DNA from: Streptomyces sp. NBC_01428
GTDB lineage: Bacteria > Actinomycetota > Actinomycetes > Streptomycetales > Streptomycetaceae
Length of the DNA: 64,000 nt
Direction: 5' to 3'
NCBI RefSeq assembly: GCF_036231965.1
Contig: NZ_CP109499.1
Location: forward strand, 8,060,001 to 8,124,000
Shown: positions 49,718-57,778 of the stretch, one piece after another
How positions within the stretch are numbered: position 1 is the stretch's first letter
Layout: each line of letters starts with the position of its first letter
Program-made: the position numbers and the translations under genes
Notes under the pieces: generated by a model
Databases searched by the model: none
Told to the model about the DNA's origin: nothing
Seen by the model: the letters and a program-made list of their open reading frames with translations, nothing else

Positions 49718-50368
49718 ATGCAGAAGGAAGCCCGTCCAGGCACCGGCGAGCAGGCCAAGCAGCACGCGTTGGTGCAGTTGCGGCAGGCGATTCTGCGCGG
49801 AGAGATGGCACCGGCCCAGCGGCTGGTGGAGAACGAACTCGCCGAGCAGTTCGGAGTCACCCGGGCCAGTACCCGGGCGGCGCTGATCGAGCTGGAGACG
49901 GAGGGGCTGGTCGAGCGCATCCGCAACCGCGGATCGCGGGTCCGGGTCGTGACCGTCGAGGAGGCGGTCGCCATCACCGAATGCCGGATGGCACTCGAAG
50001 GACTCTGCGCGGCCAAGGCGGCCGTCGCGGCGACCGACGACCAGCTGGCCGAACTGGCCGAACTGGGAGCGGCGATGTCCAAGGCGGTCGCCGACGGCGA
50101 GCCCGTGACCTACTCCGAGCTGAACCACGAAGTACACGCCCGGATCAGGGAGTTCTCCGGCCAGCGGACGGCCGTCGAGCTCCTGGAACGGCTCAATGCA
50201 CAACTGGTGCGCCATCGCTTCCAGTTGGCCCTGCGTCCCGGTCGTGCGCAGCAGTCCCTGAGTGAACACCTGGCCATGATCGAGGCGATCGGCGCCAGGA
50301 ACCCGCAGGCGGCCGAAGCGGCCGTCCGCGCCCACCTCGGCAGCGTGATCCAAGCGCTGCGCGACTGA
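49718..50368 (+). CDS. GntR family regulator, FCD subfamily
   Basis: This 216-residue regulator has an N-terminal winged helix (residues 10-75: LRQAILRGEMAPAQRLVENE, LAEQFGVTRASTRAALIELE). A C-terminal all-helical FCD ligand domain (about 85-210) has the metal-binding pattern with HEVHARIREFSG and HLAMIEAIGARNPQAAEAAV. FCD regulators bind carboxylic acids. It is the first gene of the ring-cleavage operon, 76 bp ahead of the galB-like gene. A shared operator at its own and the permease promoter makes it the probable pathway repressor, with gallate or an oxalomesaconate-type intermediate as possible inducer. AGGGAGGG precedes the ATG. Confidence 0.9.
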   Translation: MQKEARPGTGEQAKQHALVQLRQAILRGEMAPAQRLVENELAEQFGVTRASTRAALIELETEGLVERIRNRGSRVRVVTVEEAVAITECRMALEGLCAAKAAVAATDDQLAELAELGAAMSKAVADGEPVTYSELNHEVHARIREFSGQRTAVELLERLNAQLVRHRFQLALRPGRAQQSLSEHLAMIEAIGARNPQAAEAAVRAHLGSVIQALRD

Positions 50369-50444
50369 CGTCCCGCGCGCCGACGCGCGGGCACGACGGA
50401 CATCCGAGGCGGGCACGCACCTGTCCACCAAGGAGATCTCTGCC

Positions 50445-51233
50445 ATGACCCACGGCGACGCGCCCGCCTCCCCCGAACCCTCGGCACCCCCCGGGCCGAG
50501 CACACCCCCCGCCCGGTCGACCCTGGTCGTCACCGCGCACGCCGGAGACTTCGTGTGGCGGGCCGGCGGCGCCATCGCCCTGGCCACCTCCCGGAGCGAG
50601 AAAGTCACCATCGCCTGCCTCACCTTCGGCGAGCGCGGTGAGTCCGCCAAGGCCTGGCGCGCCGGCCGGAACCTCGACGAGATCAAGGCGATACGCCGCG
50701 AGGAGGCGGAGAAGGCCGCCGCCACCCTCGGGGCCGAGGTCCAGTTCTTCGACGCGGGCGACTACCCGCTGACCCCCACCGCCGAACTCACCGACCGGCT
50801 GGTGGCGGTCTACCGCGCGACCCAGCCCGACGTCGTCCTCACCCACCCCGCCGAGGACCCGTACAACGGTGACCACCCGGCGGCCCACCGCATGGCACTG
50901 GAGGCCCGCGTCCTCGCCCAGGCCATCGGCTACCCCGGCGAGGGCGAGATCATCGGAGCCCCGCCCGTCTTCTACTTCGAACCGCACCAGCCCGAGATGA
51001 GCGGCTTCCGGCCCGAAGTGCTGCTCGACATCACCGAGGTGTGGGAGACCAAACGCCGGGCGATGGAGTGCCTCGGCGCCCAGCAGCACCTGTGGGACTA
51101 CTACACCGACCTCGCCGTACGCCGCGGGGTGCAGCTCAAGCGCAACGCCGGCCCCAACCTGGGCCTCGCCCACCGGACCATGGCCGAGGCGTTCATGCGC
51201 CCCTATCCGCAGATCGCGAAGGAGCTGGCATGA
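50445..51233 (+). CDS. galB: 4-oxalomesaconate hydratase, PIG-L fold (GalB-like)
   Basis: This 262-residue zinc enzyme of the PIG-L/LmbE fold most resembles Pseudomonas GalB, which hydrates 4-oxalomesaconate to 4-carboxy-4-hydroxy-2-oxoadipate. After a Pro-rich extension of about 24 residues come TAHAGDFVWRAGGAIALATS, CLTFGERGESAKAWRAGR, FFDAGDYPLTPTAELTDRL, LTHPAEDPYNGDHPAAHRMA and YFEPHQPEMSGFRPEVLLDI. Likely metal or active residues are H32, D35, H134, D143, H144 and H148. The DFVWR and GERGESAK motifs separate it from mycothiol deacetylase MshB. AAGGAG precedes the ATG, and its last bases overlap galC (ATGA). Confidence 0.82.
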   Translation: MTHGDAPASPEPSAPPGPSTPPARSTLVVTAHAGDFVWRAGGAIALATSRSEKVTIACLTFGERGESAKAWRAGRNLDEIKAIRREEAEKAAATLGAEVQFFDAGDYPLTPTAELTDRLVAVYRATQPDVVLTHPAEDPYNGDHPAAHRMALEARVLAQAIGYPGEGEIIGAPPVFYFEPHQPEMSGFRPEVLLDITEVWETKRRAMECLGAQQHLWDYYTDLAVRRGVQLKRNAGPNLGLAHRTMAEAFMRPYPQIAKELA

Positions 51234-51940
51234 GCGGCGTGATCGTCACCGGCCCGCCGAAGGCGGACCCGAAGGACGTCGAGGCGATCGCCGCGTACGG
51301 CACCGCCACCGTGCACGAGGCGATGGGCCGAACCGGCCTGCTCGGCACCCGGCTGCGCCCCGTCCAGCAGGGCATCCGCGTCGCCGGCACCGCGGTCACG
51401 GTCCTCTCCTGGCCCGGCGACAACCTCATGATCCACGCCGCGGTGGAGCAGTGCGGTGACGGGGACGTCCTCGTGGTCACCACCACGTCCCCGTCCACGG
51501 ACGGCATGTTCGGCGAACTGTTCGCCACCGCGCTCCAACGGCGCGGCGTGCGCGGCCTGGTCATCGACGCCGGCGTCCGCGACACCGCCGAACTGCGCGC
51601 GATGGGCTTCCCCGCCTGGGCCGCCGCGGTCAGCCCGCAGGGCACGGTGAAGGCGACCGGCGGCTCCGTCAACGTCCCCGTCGTCCTCGGCGGCCAGATC
51701 GTCCGGCCCGGCGACGTCATCCTCGCCGACGACGACGGCGTGGTGTGCGTACCCCGCGCGGACGCCCGCCGCACCGCCGAGGCGTCCGAGGCCCGCGAGC
51801 GCAAGGAGGCACTGGCCCGTGCCGCCTTCCAGGAAGGCGAACTCGGTCTGGACCGCTACGGATTGCGCGACACCCTGGCCCGCCTCGGCGTCACCTACAC
51901 GCCCTACGACGCGCACGTCCGGGATGGAGCCGCGCCGTGA
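51230..51940 (+). CDS. galC: 4-carboxy-4-hydroxy-2-oxoadipate aldolase, RraA fold (GalC/LigK-like)
   Basis: This 236-residue class II aldolase cleaves 4-carboxy-4-hydroxy-2-oxoadipate to pyruvate and oxaloacetate, the last step of the gallate and protocatechuate 4,5-cleavage routes. The RraA-like core has TATVHEAMGRTGLLGTRLRP, and LVIDAGVRDTAELRAMGFPA with the Arg-Asp pair that binds substrate and metal. GGQIVRPGDVILADDDGVVC follows. The tail helix (AFQEGELGLDRYGLRDTLAR) extends beyond RraA itself and is typical of the aldolases. It overlaps galB by 4 bp (ATGA) and galD by 4 bp (GTGA), consistent with translational coupling. Confidence 0.82.
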   Translation: MSGVIVTGPPKADPKDVEAIAAYGTATVHEAMGRTGLLGTRLRPVQQGIRVAGTAVTVLSWPGDNLMIHAAVEQCGDGDVLVVTTTSPSTDGMFGELFATALQRRGVRGLVIDAGVRDTAELRAMGFPAWAAAVSPQGTVKATGGSVNVPVVLGGQIVRPGDVILADDDGVVCVPRADARRTAEASEARERKEALARAAFQEGELGLDRYGLRDTLARLGVTYTPYDAHVRDGAAP

Positions 51941-53022
51941 GCGGACCCGAGGAACTGCGCTGCATGCTCCTGCGCGGCGGCACCTCCAAGGGCGCCTACT
52001 TCGTGGCCGGGGACCTCCCCGCGGAACCGGCCGAGCGCGACGACCTGCTGCTGCGCGTGATGGGCAGCCCCGACCCGCGCCAGATCGACGGCCTCGGCGG
52101 CGCGCACCCGCTGACCAGCAAGGTGGCCGTCGTCTCGGTGTCCGAGGACCCCGCAGCGGACATCGACTACCTGTTCCTCCAAGTAGGCGTCGAACGGGCC
52201 GAGGTGTCGGACCGTCAGAACTGCGGCAACCTCCTCGCCGGCGTCGGCCCGTTCGCCGTCGAGCGCGGACTCGTCGAACCGGGCCGGGAGCGCACCTCGG
52301 TACGGATCCGCATGCTCAACTCCGGGGACCTGGCCGTCGTGAGCTTTCCCACCGAGGGCGGACGCGTCGTCTACACGGGCTCGGCGGAGATCTCCGGGGT
52401 GCCGGGGACCGCCGCCCCGGTGGTCGTCGAGTTCCCGCGGCGGAGCGGCCCGTTGCTGCCCACCGGACACGCCCGCGACACCGTCGCCGGCACCGCCGTG
52501 ACGTGCGTGGACAACGGGATGCCCACCGTGCTCGTCGCCGCGTCCGCGCTGGACGTCACCGGGTACGAGACCCCCGGGGACCTGGAGGAGGATCTCGCCC
52601 TGGCCGACCGGGTCCGCGCGATCCGCCTGGAGGCGGGCAGGCTGATGGGCCTCGGGGACGTCGAGAACGCCTCCGTGCCCAAGGTGACGCTCCTGGCGCC
52701 GCCGCGTGCCGGGGGAGTGGTGAGCACCCGCACGTTCATCCCGGTGCGCTGCCACACCTCCATCGGTGTCCTCGGCGCCGCGAGCGTCGCCGCGGGGCTG
52801 CGCGTGGAGGGCGGCGTCGGCCGAACCGTGGCACGGCTGCCCGAGCGCGGGGACCGGCTGCGGATCGAGCACCCGACCGGATTCCTCGACATCGAGTCCG
52901 GACTCGCGTACGGCCCCGGAGGCGTCCCCGAGGCCCGGCGCACCGCGGTCGTCCGCACCGCACGCAAGATCTTCGACGGCACGGTCTTCCCCCGGCCGGC
53001 CGGAGCCGCACACCAACCCTGA
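51937..53022 (+). CDS. galD: 4-oxalomesaconate tautomerase, PrpF fold (GalD-like)
   Basis: This 361-residue isomerase has the DAP-epimerase-like PrpF fold. GalD converts the keto and enol forms of 4-oxalomesaconate so that GalB can act. Motifs are CMLLRGGTSKGAYFVAGDLP, MGSPDPRQIDGLGGAHPLTS, NCGNLLAGVGPFAVERGLV (with the cysteine found in the family), NGMPTVLVAASALDVTGYE and HTSIGVLGAASVAAGLR. It begins with GTG in a GTGA overlap with galC. The alternative reading, methylaconitate isomerase (PrpF) of the methylcitrate cycle, is disfavoured because no prp genes are nearby and galB/galC are. Confidence 0.82.
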   Translation: MSGPEELRCMLLRGGTSKGAYFVAGDLPAEPAERDDLLLRVMGSPDPRQIDGLGGAHPLTSKVAVVSVSEDPAADIDYLFLQVGVERAEVSDRQNCGNLLAGVGPFAVERGLVEPGRERTSVRIRMLNSGDLAVVSFPTEGGRVVYTGSAEISGVPGTAAPVVVEFPRRSGPLLPTGHARDTVAGTAVTCVDNGMPTVLVAASALDVTGYETPGDLEEDLALADRVRAIRLEAGRLMGLGDVENASVPKVTLLAPPRAGGVVSTRTFIPVRCHTSIGVLGAASVAAGLRVEGGVGRTVARLPERGDRLRIEHPTGFLDIESGLAYGPGGVPEARRTAVVRTARKIFDGTVFPRPAGAAHQP

Positions 53023-53031
53023 GGAGGCCCC

Positions 53032-53982
53032 ATGGCCCCGCCGCTCGGCGACATCGCCCACCTCGGGCACGTCGAACTGCTCACCCCCGACCTGGACGCG
53101 AGCGTCCGGTTCTTCACGGACTACCTCGGCCTGACCGAGAACGGCCGCTCCGGCGACTCCGTCTACCTGCGGACCTGGGACGACTACGAGCACCACAGCC
53201 TGACCCTCACCGCCCACTCCACCTCGGGCATCCGCCGCACCGCCCTGCGTGCCTCCAGCGAGGAGGCCCTCCTGCGCCGGGTCAAGGAGATCGAGAGCAC
53301 CGGGCGCGAGGGCCGCTGGACCGACGACGAGCCGGGCATCGGTCCCGTCTTCGTCACCACCGACCCCGACGGCCACGAAGTCGCCCTGTACTGGGAGAGC
53401 GAGTGGTATCGCGCGCCGGACCATCTGAAGCCGGGCCTGAAGAACCAGCCCCAGGCCAAGCCGGGGCACGGCGTCGGAGTGCGACGCCTGGACCACGTCA
53501 ACTTCCTCGCCGCCGACGTGGCGGCCTGCGGCGACTTCGTGCGGGACGCGCTCGGGGCCCGGCCGACCGAGCAGATCCAGCTCGACAGCGGCAGGATCGC
53601 CGCGCAGTGGCTGACCTTCAACAGCAAGTCGTACGACGTGGTCTACACGGAGGACTGGACGGGGTCGAACGGACGGCTGCACCACATCGCCTTCGCCACC
53701 GACACCCGTGAGGACATCCTCCGCGCCGCCGATCTCGCCCTGGACACCGGCGTGTTCATCGAGACGGGCCCGCACAAGCACGCCATCCAGCAGACGTTCT
53801 TCCTCTACGTCTACGAACCCGGCGGCAATCGCGTCGAGTTGTGCAACCCGCTCACCCGGCTCGTCCTCGCCCCCGACTGGCCTCTGGTGACCTGGACCGA
53901 GAACGAGCGGAAGAAGGGGCAGGCCTGGGGGCTGAAGACCATCGAGTCCTTCCACACCCACGGAACCCCGCCCATCGACTGA
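53032..53982 (+). CDS. Two-domain VOC extradiol dioxygenase (XylE-like)
   Basis: This 316-residue type I (vicinal oxygen chelate) ring-cleaving dioxygenase has both betabetaalphabetabetabeta repeats. The iron ligands H155 (RRLDHVNFL), H218 (GRLHHIAFA) and E269 (GGNRVELCN) line up with H153, H214 and E265 of XylE. Y259 and H250 match Y255 and H246. The XylE catalytic H199 seems to be replaced by Y201 (NSKSYDVVY). The gene follows galD by 9 bp with GAGGAGG before the ATG. Context suggests it opens a trihydroxybenzoate or related ring to give 4-oxalomesaconate, a job done elsewhere by LigB-fold GalA/DesB. The substrate is inferred, not shown. Confidence 0.82.
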   Translation: MAPPLGDIAHLGHVELLTPDLDASVRFFTDYLGLTENGRSGDSVYLRTWDDYEHHSLTLTAHSTSGIRRTALRASSEEALLRRVKEIESTGREGRWTDDEPGIGPVFVTTDPDGHEVALYWESEWYRAPDHLKPGLKNQPQAKPGHGVGVRRLDHVNFLAADVAACGDFVRDALGARPTEQIQLDSGRIAAQWLTFNSKSYDVVYTEDWTGSNGRLHHIAFATDTREDILRAADLALDTGVFIETGPHKHAIQQTFFLYVYEPGGNRVELCNPLTRLVLAPDWPLVTWTENERKKGQAWGLKTIESFHTHGTPPID

Positions 53983-53990
53983 CCCGGACC

Positions 53991-54023
53991 CGGAGCCGGA
54001 GCCGGAGCCGGAACCCGAGCCGG
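53991..54023. repeat. GGAGCC hexanucleotide repeat
   Basis: Short tandem repeats of CGGAGC/CCGGAG type, about five units with the last ones diverged, follow the dioxygenase stop in the 426-bp gap before the permease. A loose direct repeat (GTCGG-C-ACGACCAGGGG) follows at about 54035-54080. No gene is seen in this gap; it also holds a terminator and the permease promoter. Confidence 0.6.
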
Positions 54024-54174
54024 CCCGGACCGGCCGTCGGCCACGACCAGGGGTCCGCCGTCGGGCACGACCAGGGGGTCCTCCCCGTCGGCCGTCGGCC
54101 GTCGTGCGCGGACCGCCGGGGCAGCCATGCGTTGATCGAAACTTAGAGCGAGCAGAACCGGCCAGTGCAGGTGT

Positions 54175-54204
54175 ACGGGCGGCACCGAACTGTGTGCCGC
54201 CCGT
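54175..54204 (+). terminator. Terminator of the gal-like operon
   Basis: Perfect 11-bp arms ACGGGCGGCAC (54175-54185) and GTGCCGCCCGT (54194-54204) enclose an 8-nt loop. It separates the operon from the permease, which has its own promoter. Confidence 0.75.
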
Positions 54205-54269
54205 GCCCGTTTCACCTGCCTCTCAGCTCTTCATGACACGGTCGCGACGGTGGCCTGATTCCCCTCAGG

Positions 54270-54314
54270 ATTGTTGACAAAAACGTTGACACTCGGGGGT
54301 TCACTCCTTAGCGT
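54270..54314 (+). promoter_or_regulatory. Promoter and GntR operator of the permease gene
   Basis: TTGACA (54286-54291), a 17-bp spacer and TAGCGT (54309-54314) make a near-consensus vegetative promoter. ATTGTTGACAA (54270-54280), shared with the GntR promoter, sits just upstream, and GTTGAC is repeated 12 bp on (54273 and 54285). At the GntR promoter the same GTTGAC-N6-GTTGRY arrangement is found, so one regulator probably binds both sites. Confidence 0.65.
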
Positions 54315-54408
54315 CTAGCGCATCGCCGGGTCAGCCGCACGAGCCGCGCCGACCCGCATCCCCGATCCCCTTCCAGGGCCCACACCTCCTGGACGAGAGG
54401 AAACAACG

Positions 54409-55737
54409 ATGTCCTCCTCCCTCGCCCTGCCCGCGCGCGGCGGCAGCAGAATGGCCGCACTGGTCGTCGGCCTCTGCTGGCTGGTCGTCCTCTTCGACGG
54501 CCTCGACATGTTCATCTACGGTTCCGTGCTGCCGCACATGCTGGAGGCGAAGGCGCTCGGCATCGACCCCGGCAAAGCCGGCGACGTCGGTTCCTACGCC
54601 ACCTTCGGCATGCTGATCGGGGCCCTGTCCTCCGGAACCGTCAGCGACTGGGTCGGACGCAAGAAGACGATCGTCGCGTCGACCGCGGTGTTCTCCCTGG
54701 CCTCCGCCGTCTGTGCCTCGGCGGGCGGCCTGGGCGTCTTCAGCCTCGGGCGCTTCCTCGCGGGCCTCGGTCTCGGCGGCCTGCTGCCCAGCGCGATCAC
54801 GATGGTCACCGAGTACGCCCCGCGAGGTCACCGCGCCCTGATCGTGGGCTCCCTGATGACGGCCCACCAGGCAGGCGGCATCGTCGCCGGATTCGTCGCG
54901 CTCGGGACGGGCGACTGGCGGGTCTCGTTCTGGATCTGCGTGATACCGCTGTTCGTCGGCGTTCCGCTGGCCGTCAGGTTCCTGCCCGAGTCGATGGCCT
55001 TCCTCCAGGCCAAGGGCCGCACCGAGGAGGCCCGCGCCCTCGCCGACCGCTACGGCGTCGACCTCGCCGTCCGGGACAGGGAACGCCAGGCCGCCGCCGA
55101 TCGCTTCGGCGCCCTCACCGCCCTCTTCCGCGGCGGCCAGTGGATCGAGACCCTGTTCTTCTGGCTCGCCTCCTTCGGCGGCCTCCTCCTCGTCTACGGC
55201 GTCTCGCAGTGGCTGCCCTCGCTGATGAAGGCCAACGGCTACAACCTCGGTTCCTCCATCGGCTTCGTCATCGTCATCAACCTCGGCGGCATCGTCGGCA
55301 TGCTGATCGGCGGCCGGCTCACCGACCGGTTCGGCGGCTCACTCATCTCCGCCGTCTGGTTCGGCGCCACCGCCGTCGGCATCTACTCCCTGAGCTTCAG
55401 GATGCCGCTGCCGCTCACCTACACCGTCGTCTTCCTGACCGGCCTGTTCCTCTTCAGCGCCCAGGCGATGATCTACGCGACGGTGGCGCACCGCTCCGAG
55501 GACGACAACCGTGCCACCGCGGTCGGCTGGACCTCCGGCATGGGCCGCTTCGGCGCCGTCTTCGGCCCCTGGCTCGGCGGGCAGCTCCTCGCCACCGGCT
55601 CGACCACCGCCGGCTTCACCGCCTTCGCCGCCGCCGGTGTCTTCTCGCTGGTGTTCGTCAGCCTGACCGGCCTGCGCCGCGTCAGGACGACGCCGCCCAG
55701 CACCGCACCGCACCAGGAACTGACCGCCACCGGCTGA
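54409..55737 (+). CDS. MFS aromatic acid:H+ symporter (AAHS family, GalT/PcaK-like)
   Basis: This is a 442-residue, 12-helix transporter of the cytoplasmic membrane. The AAHS signature in helix 1 (LVVLFDGLDMFIYGSVLP, with an acidic residue essential in PcaK) and the loop 2-3 motif SDWVGRKKTIVAS are present. PESMAFLQAKGRTEEARAL follows helix 6, and GGRLTDRFGG marks loop 8-9. It probably imports the aromatic acid degraded by the upstream operon. It has its own promoter with the GntR-type operator. GAGAGG precedes the ATG at 8 bp, and a strong terminator follows. Confidence 0.9.
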   Translation: MSSSLALPARGGSRMAALVVGLCWLVVLFDGLDMFIYGSVLPHMLEAKALGIDPGKAGDVGSYATFGMLIGALSSGTVSDWVGRKKTIVASTAVFSLASAVCASAGGLGVFSLGRFLAGLGLGGLLPSAITMVTEYAPRGHRALIVGSLMTAHQAGGIVAGFVALGTGDWRVSFWICVIPLFVGVPLAVRFLPESMAFLQAKGRTEEARALADRYGVDLAVRDRERQAAADRFGALTALFRGGQWIETLFFWLASFGGLLLVYGVSQWLPSLMKANGYNLGSSIGFVIVINLGGIVGMLIGGRLTDRFGGSLISAVWFGATAVGIYSLSFRMPLPLTYTVVFLTGLFLFSAQAMIYATVAHRSEDDNRATAVGWTSGMGRFGAVFGPWLGGQLLATGSTTAGFTAFAAAGVFSLVFVSLTGLRRVRTTPPSTAPHQELTATG

Positions 55738-55786
55738 CCGCGGCCCATGCGGGCAAGCACCTGCTGGCCGCGGCCCACGGGGGCAA

Positions 55787-55827
55787 GGTGCCCGGGCGGA
55801 ACCCGAGGAGGGGTCCGCCCGGGCACC
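55787..55827 (+). terminator. Terminator after the permease gene
   Basis: Perfect 14-bp arms GGTGCCCGGGCGGA (55787-55800) and TCCGCCCGGGCACC (55814-55827) flank a 13-nt loop, 49 bp after the stop. Confidence 0.75.
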
Positions 55828-55931
55828 GGCGTCCTCCGGCCGGGGCCGCACGGGAGCTCAGGGCCTCTCCGTCAGGGCCGCCGCCCACAATCTCCGTTGC
55901 CCCGGACGACCCGGGGTGCTGGAGTGAGTCC

Positions 55932-56708
55932 ATGGATCACGTAGCGGTACTTGCCCTGTTCGACCGGGACATGCGGGAGACGGCACGCCCCGACGCGCCG
56001 GGCGCCCGGATCGAGCGGGCCGGGCGGGTGGTGCGCCAGATCGGGGCCGAGGGCGGCTGGAACGGGGTGATCTGGTCCGACCTCGACGGGACGAACGCCG
56101 ACGCGGCCGTCGCCGAGCAGATACGCCACTTCACCGGCCTCGGCCTGGAGTTCGAGTGGAAGCTGTACGGGCACGACCGGCCCGAGGACCTCGGTAGGCG
56201 GCTGCAGGCCGCGGGCTTCACCGCGCAGCCCGAGGAGACGCTGATGATCGCCGAGCTGGGCGATCTGACCCTCGACGCCGAACCGCCTGAGGGTGTACGC
56301 CTGTTGCCCGTCACCGACCGCGCCGGGGTGGAACTCGTGGCCGAGGTCCACCAGCAGGCCTTCGGGACGGACGGCACCCGCCTGCGGCACCAACTGCTCG
56401 CCCAGCTCACCGGCGACGCGGACACCGTGGTCGCCGTCGTGGCGCTCGCCGGGGACGTCCCCGTCAGCGCCGCCCGCATGGAACTCCTGCCCGGAGCGCG
56501 GTTCGCCGGACTGTGGGGCGGCGGCACCGTCGAGGCCTGGCGCGGCCGCGGCATCTACCGCGCCCTGGTCGCCCACCGCGCCCGCGTCGCGGCGGACCGC
56601 GGCTACCGCTACGTCCAGGTCGACGCCTCCAGCCAGAGCCGGCCCATTCTCGCCCGACTCGGCTTCCAGCCGCTCACCACGACGACACCGTACGTGTACG
56701 AGGGGTGA
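55932..56708 (+). CDS. GNAT family N-acetyltransferase
   Basis: This 258-residue protein has a GNAT domain in its C-terminal half. VEAWRGRGIYRALVAHRAR carries the acetyl-CoA pyrophosphate loop, and VQVDASSQSRPILARLGFQP is the final beta-alpha unit. The N-terminal half (DHVAVLALFDRDMRETARPD, WKLYGHDRPEDLGRRLQAAG) is a degenerate GNAT-like unit common in actinobacteria. The ATG has GGAG 7 bp upstream. The substrate is unknown; it is not obviously tied to the ring-cleavage genes. Confidence 0.85.
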   Translation: MDHVAVLALFDRDMRETARPDAPGARIERAGRVVRQIGAEGGWNGVIWSDLDGTNADAAVAEQIRHFTGLGLEFEWKLYGHDRPEDLGRRLQAAGFTAQPEETLMIAELGDLTLDAEPPEGVRLLPVTDRAGVELVAEVHQQAFGTDGTRLRHQLLAQLTGDADTVVAVVALAGDVPVSAARMELLPGARFAGLWGGGTVEAWRGRGIYRALVAHRARVAADRGYRYVQVDASSQSRPILARLGFQPLTTTTPYVYEG

Positions 56709-56780
56709 CACCCGGCGCGGTGCGCGGGAGCGGCGGGGCGCCGATGTCACATCCCGGCCCCCGCGGTCCGTCGCACCGGC

Positions 56781-57692
56781 ATGACCACGCACCAGAACAT
56801 CCTCCTGGCCGGCGCGAGCGGCGTCCTCGGCCGGCACATCACCCGCGGCCTGACCGAGGCGGGCCACACGGTCACCGGCCTCGGCCGGGGCCCGGCCAAC
56901 GACGTCCGCGCCGACGTCCTGGACCGCGAGGCGACGCTGCGCGCCGTCGACGGACGGCACTACGACACGGTGATCCTGGCCGCGACCGCCCTCGGCAAGC
57001 CGCCCCTGCGCCACCGTGACATGCGAGCCACCGACGCCCTCCGGGTCGACGGCACCGCCCACCTCGTCGAGGCCGCCCGAGCCACCGGCGCCCGCCGGAT
57101 CATCGCCGAGTCGATGGTCTTCGGCTACGGATGCGGCGATCACGGAGCCCACGTCCTCACCGAGGACGATCCCTTCGGCCCTCCGGGCACCACCGCCGCG
57201 CTGGAACAGCACATCGCCGCCATGCGCATCAAGGAACAACTCACCTTCGGCGCGTCCGACATGGAGGGGATCGCCCTCCGCTTCGGCCTCTTCTACGGCG
57301 CCGGCGGCACGGACGCCCTGCTCCCCATGCTGCGCCGGCGGCAGCTCCCCGTGGCCGACGACCACGGCCGGGTGCTGCCGTGGGTCGACCTGGCCGACGC
57401 GGCACGAGCGGTGGCCGCCGCCGTGGACCGCGGCCGCCCGGGGGAGGCGTACAACGTCACCGACCGGACCCCGTTCGGCTTCGCCGCCCATGTCCGGGCC
57501 GTGGCCGAGGAGTTCGGCCTGCCGAAGCCGCTGACCGTACCGGTGTGGACGATGCGGCCCCTGTCGTACGCGCACGTGACGATGCGGACGACGCTGCGGG
57601 TGTCCTCGGCGAAGGCGGAGCGCGAGCTGGCCTGGACGCCCCGGCACGCGTCGAGCAGGGACGGCCTCGCCGCGCTCAGGGCGGCGGCCTGA
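56781..57692 (+). CDS. NAD-dependent epimerase/dehydratase (extended SDR-like)
   Basis: This 303-residue Rossmann-fold protein has ILLAGASGVLGRHITRGL as its dinucleotide loop. The SDR active-site region reads IAESMVFGYGCGDHGAHVL, where the usual Ser and YxxxK are only partly recognisable (MVFGYG). ALRFGLFYGAGG and VLPWVDLADAARAVAAAVDR are typical of NAD(P)-binding atypical SDRs. The catalytic Tyr/Lys pair is uncertain, so it may be a sensor-like or altered reductase. No pathway partner is adjacent. Confidence 0.8.
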   Translation: MTTHQNILLAGASGVLGRHITRGLTEAGHTVTGLGRGPANDVRADVLDREATLRAVDGRHYDTVILAATALGKPPLRHRDMRATDALRVDGTAHLVEAARATGARRIIAESMVFGYGCGDHGAHVLTEDDPFGPPGTTAALEQHIAAMRIKEQLTFGASDMEGIALRFGLFYGAGGTDALLPMLRRRQLPVADDHGRVLPWVDLADAARAVAAAVDRGRPGEAYNVTDRTPFGFAAHVRAVAEEFGLPKPLTVPVWTMRPLSYAHVTMRTTLRVSSAKAERELAWTPRHASSRDGLAALRAAA

Positions 57693-57697
57693 ACCGG

Positions 57698-57719
57698 GCC
57701 GGCCTCCGCGCAGGCCGGC
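57698..57719. terminator. Bidirectional terminator between epimerase and GNAT genes
   Basis: Perfect 8-bp arms GCCGGCCT (57698-57705) and AGGCCGGC (57712-57719) with a 6-nt loop lie in the convergent gap. Confidence 0.65.
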
Positions 57720-57778
57720 GTCGCCCACCTCGCCGGGACCCGGCTTCGGGTGACTGGCGCGGTCGGCCCGGGGGCACG

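Noticed and set aside
50445..51233. Mycothiol deacetylase MshB/Mca or GlcNAc deacetylase
   Set aside because: The PIG-L fold is shared, but the DFVWR and GERGESAK motifs and the galC/galD neighbours fit GalB.
51230..51940. RraA-type regulator of RNase E
   Set aside because: The longer C-terminal helix, active-site Arg-Asp and operon context fit the CHA aldolase.
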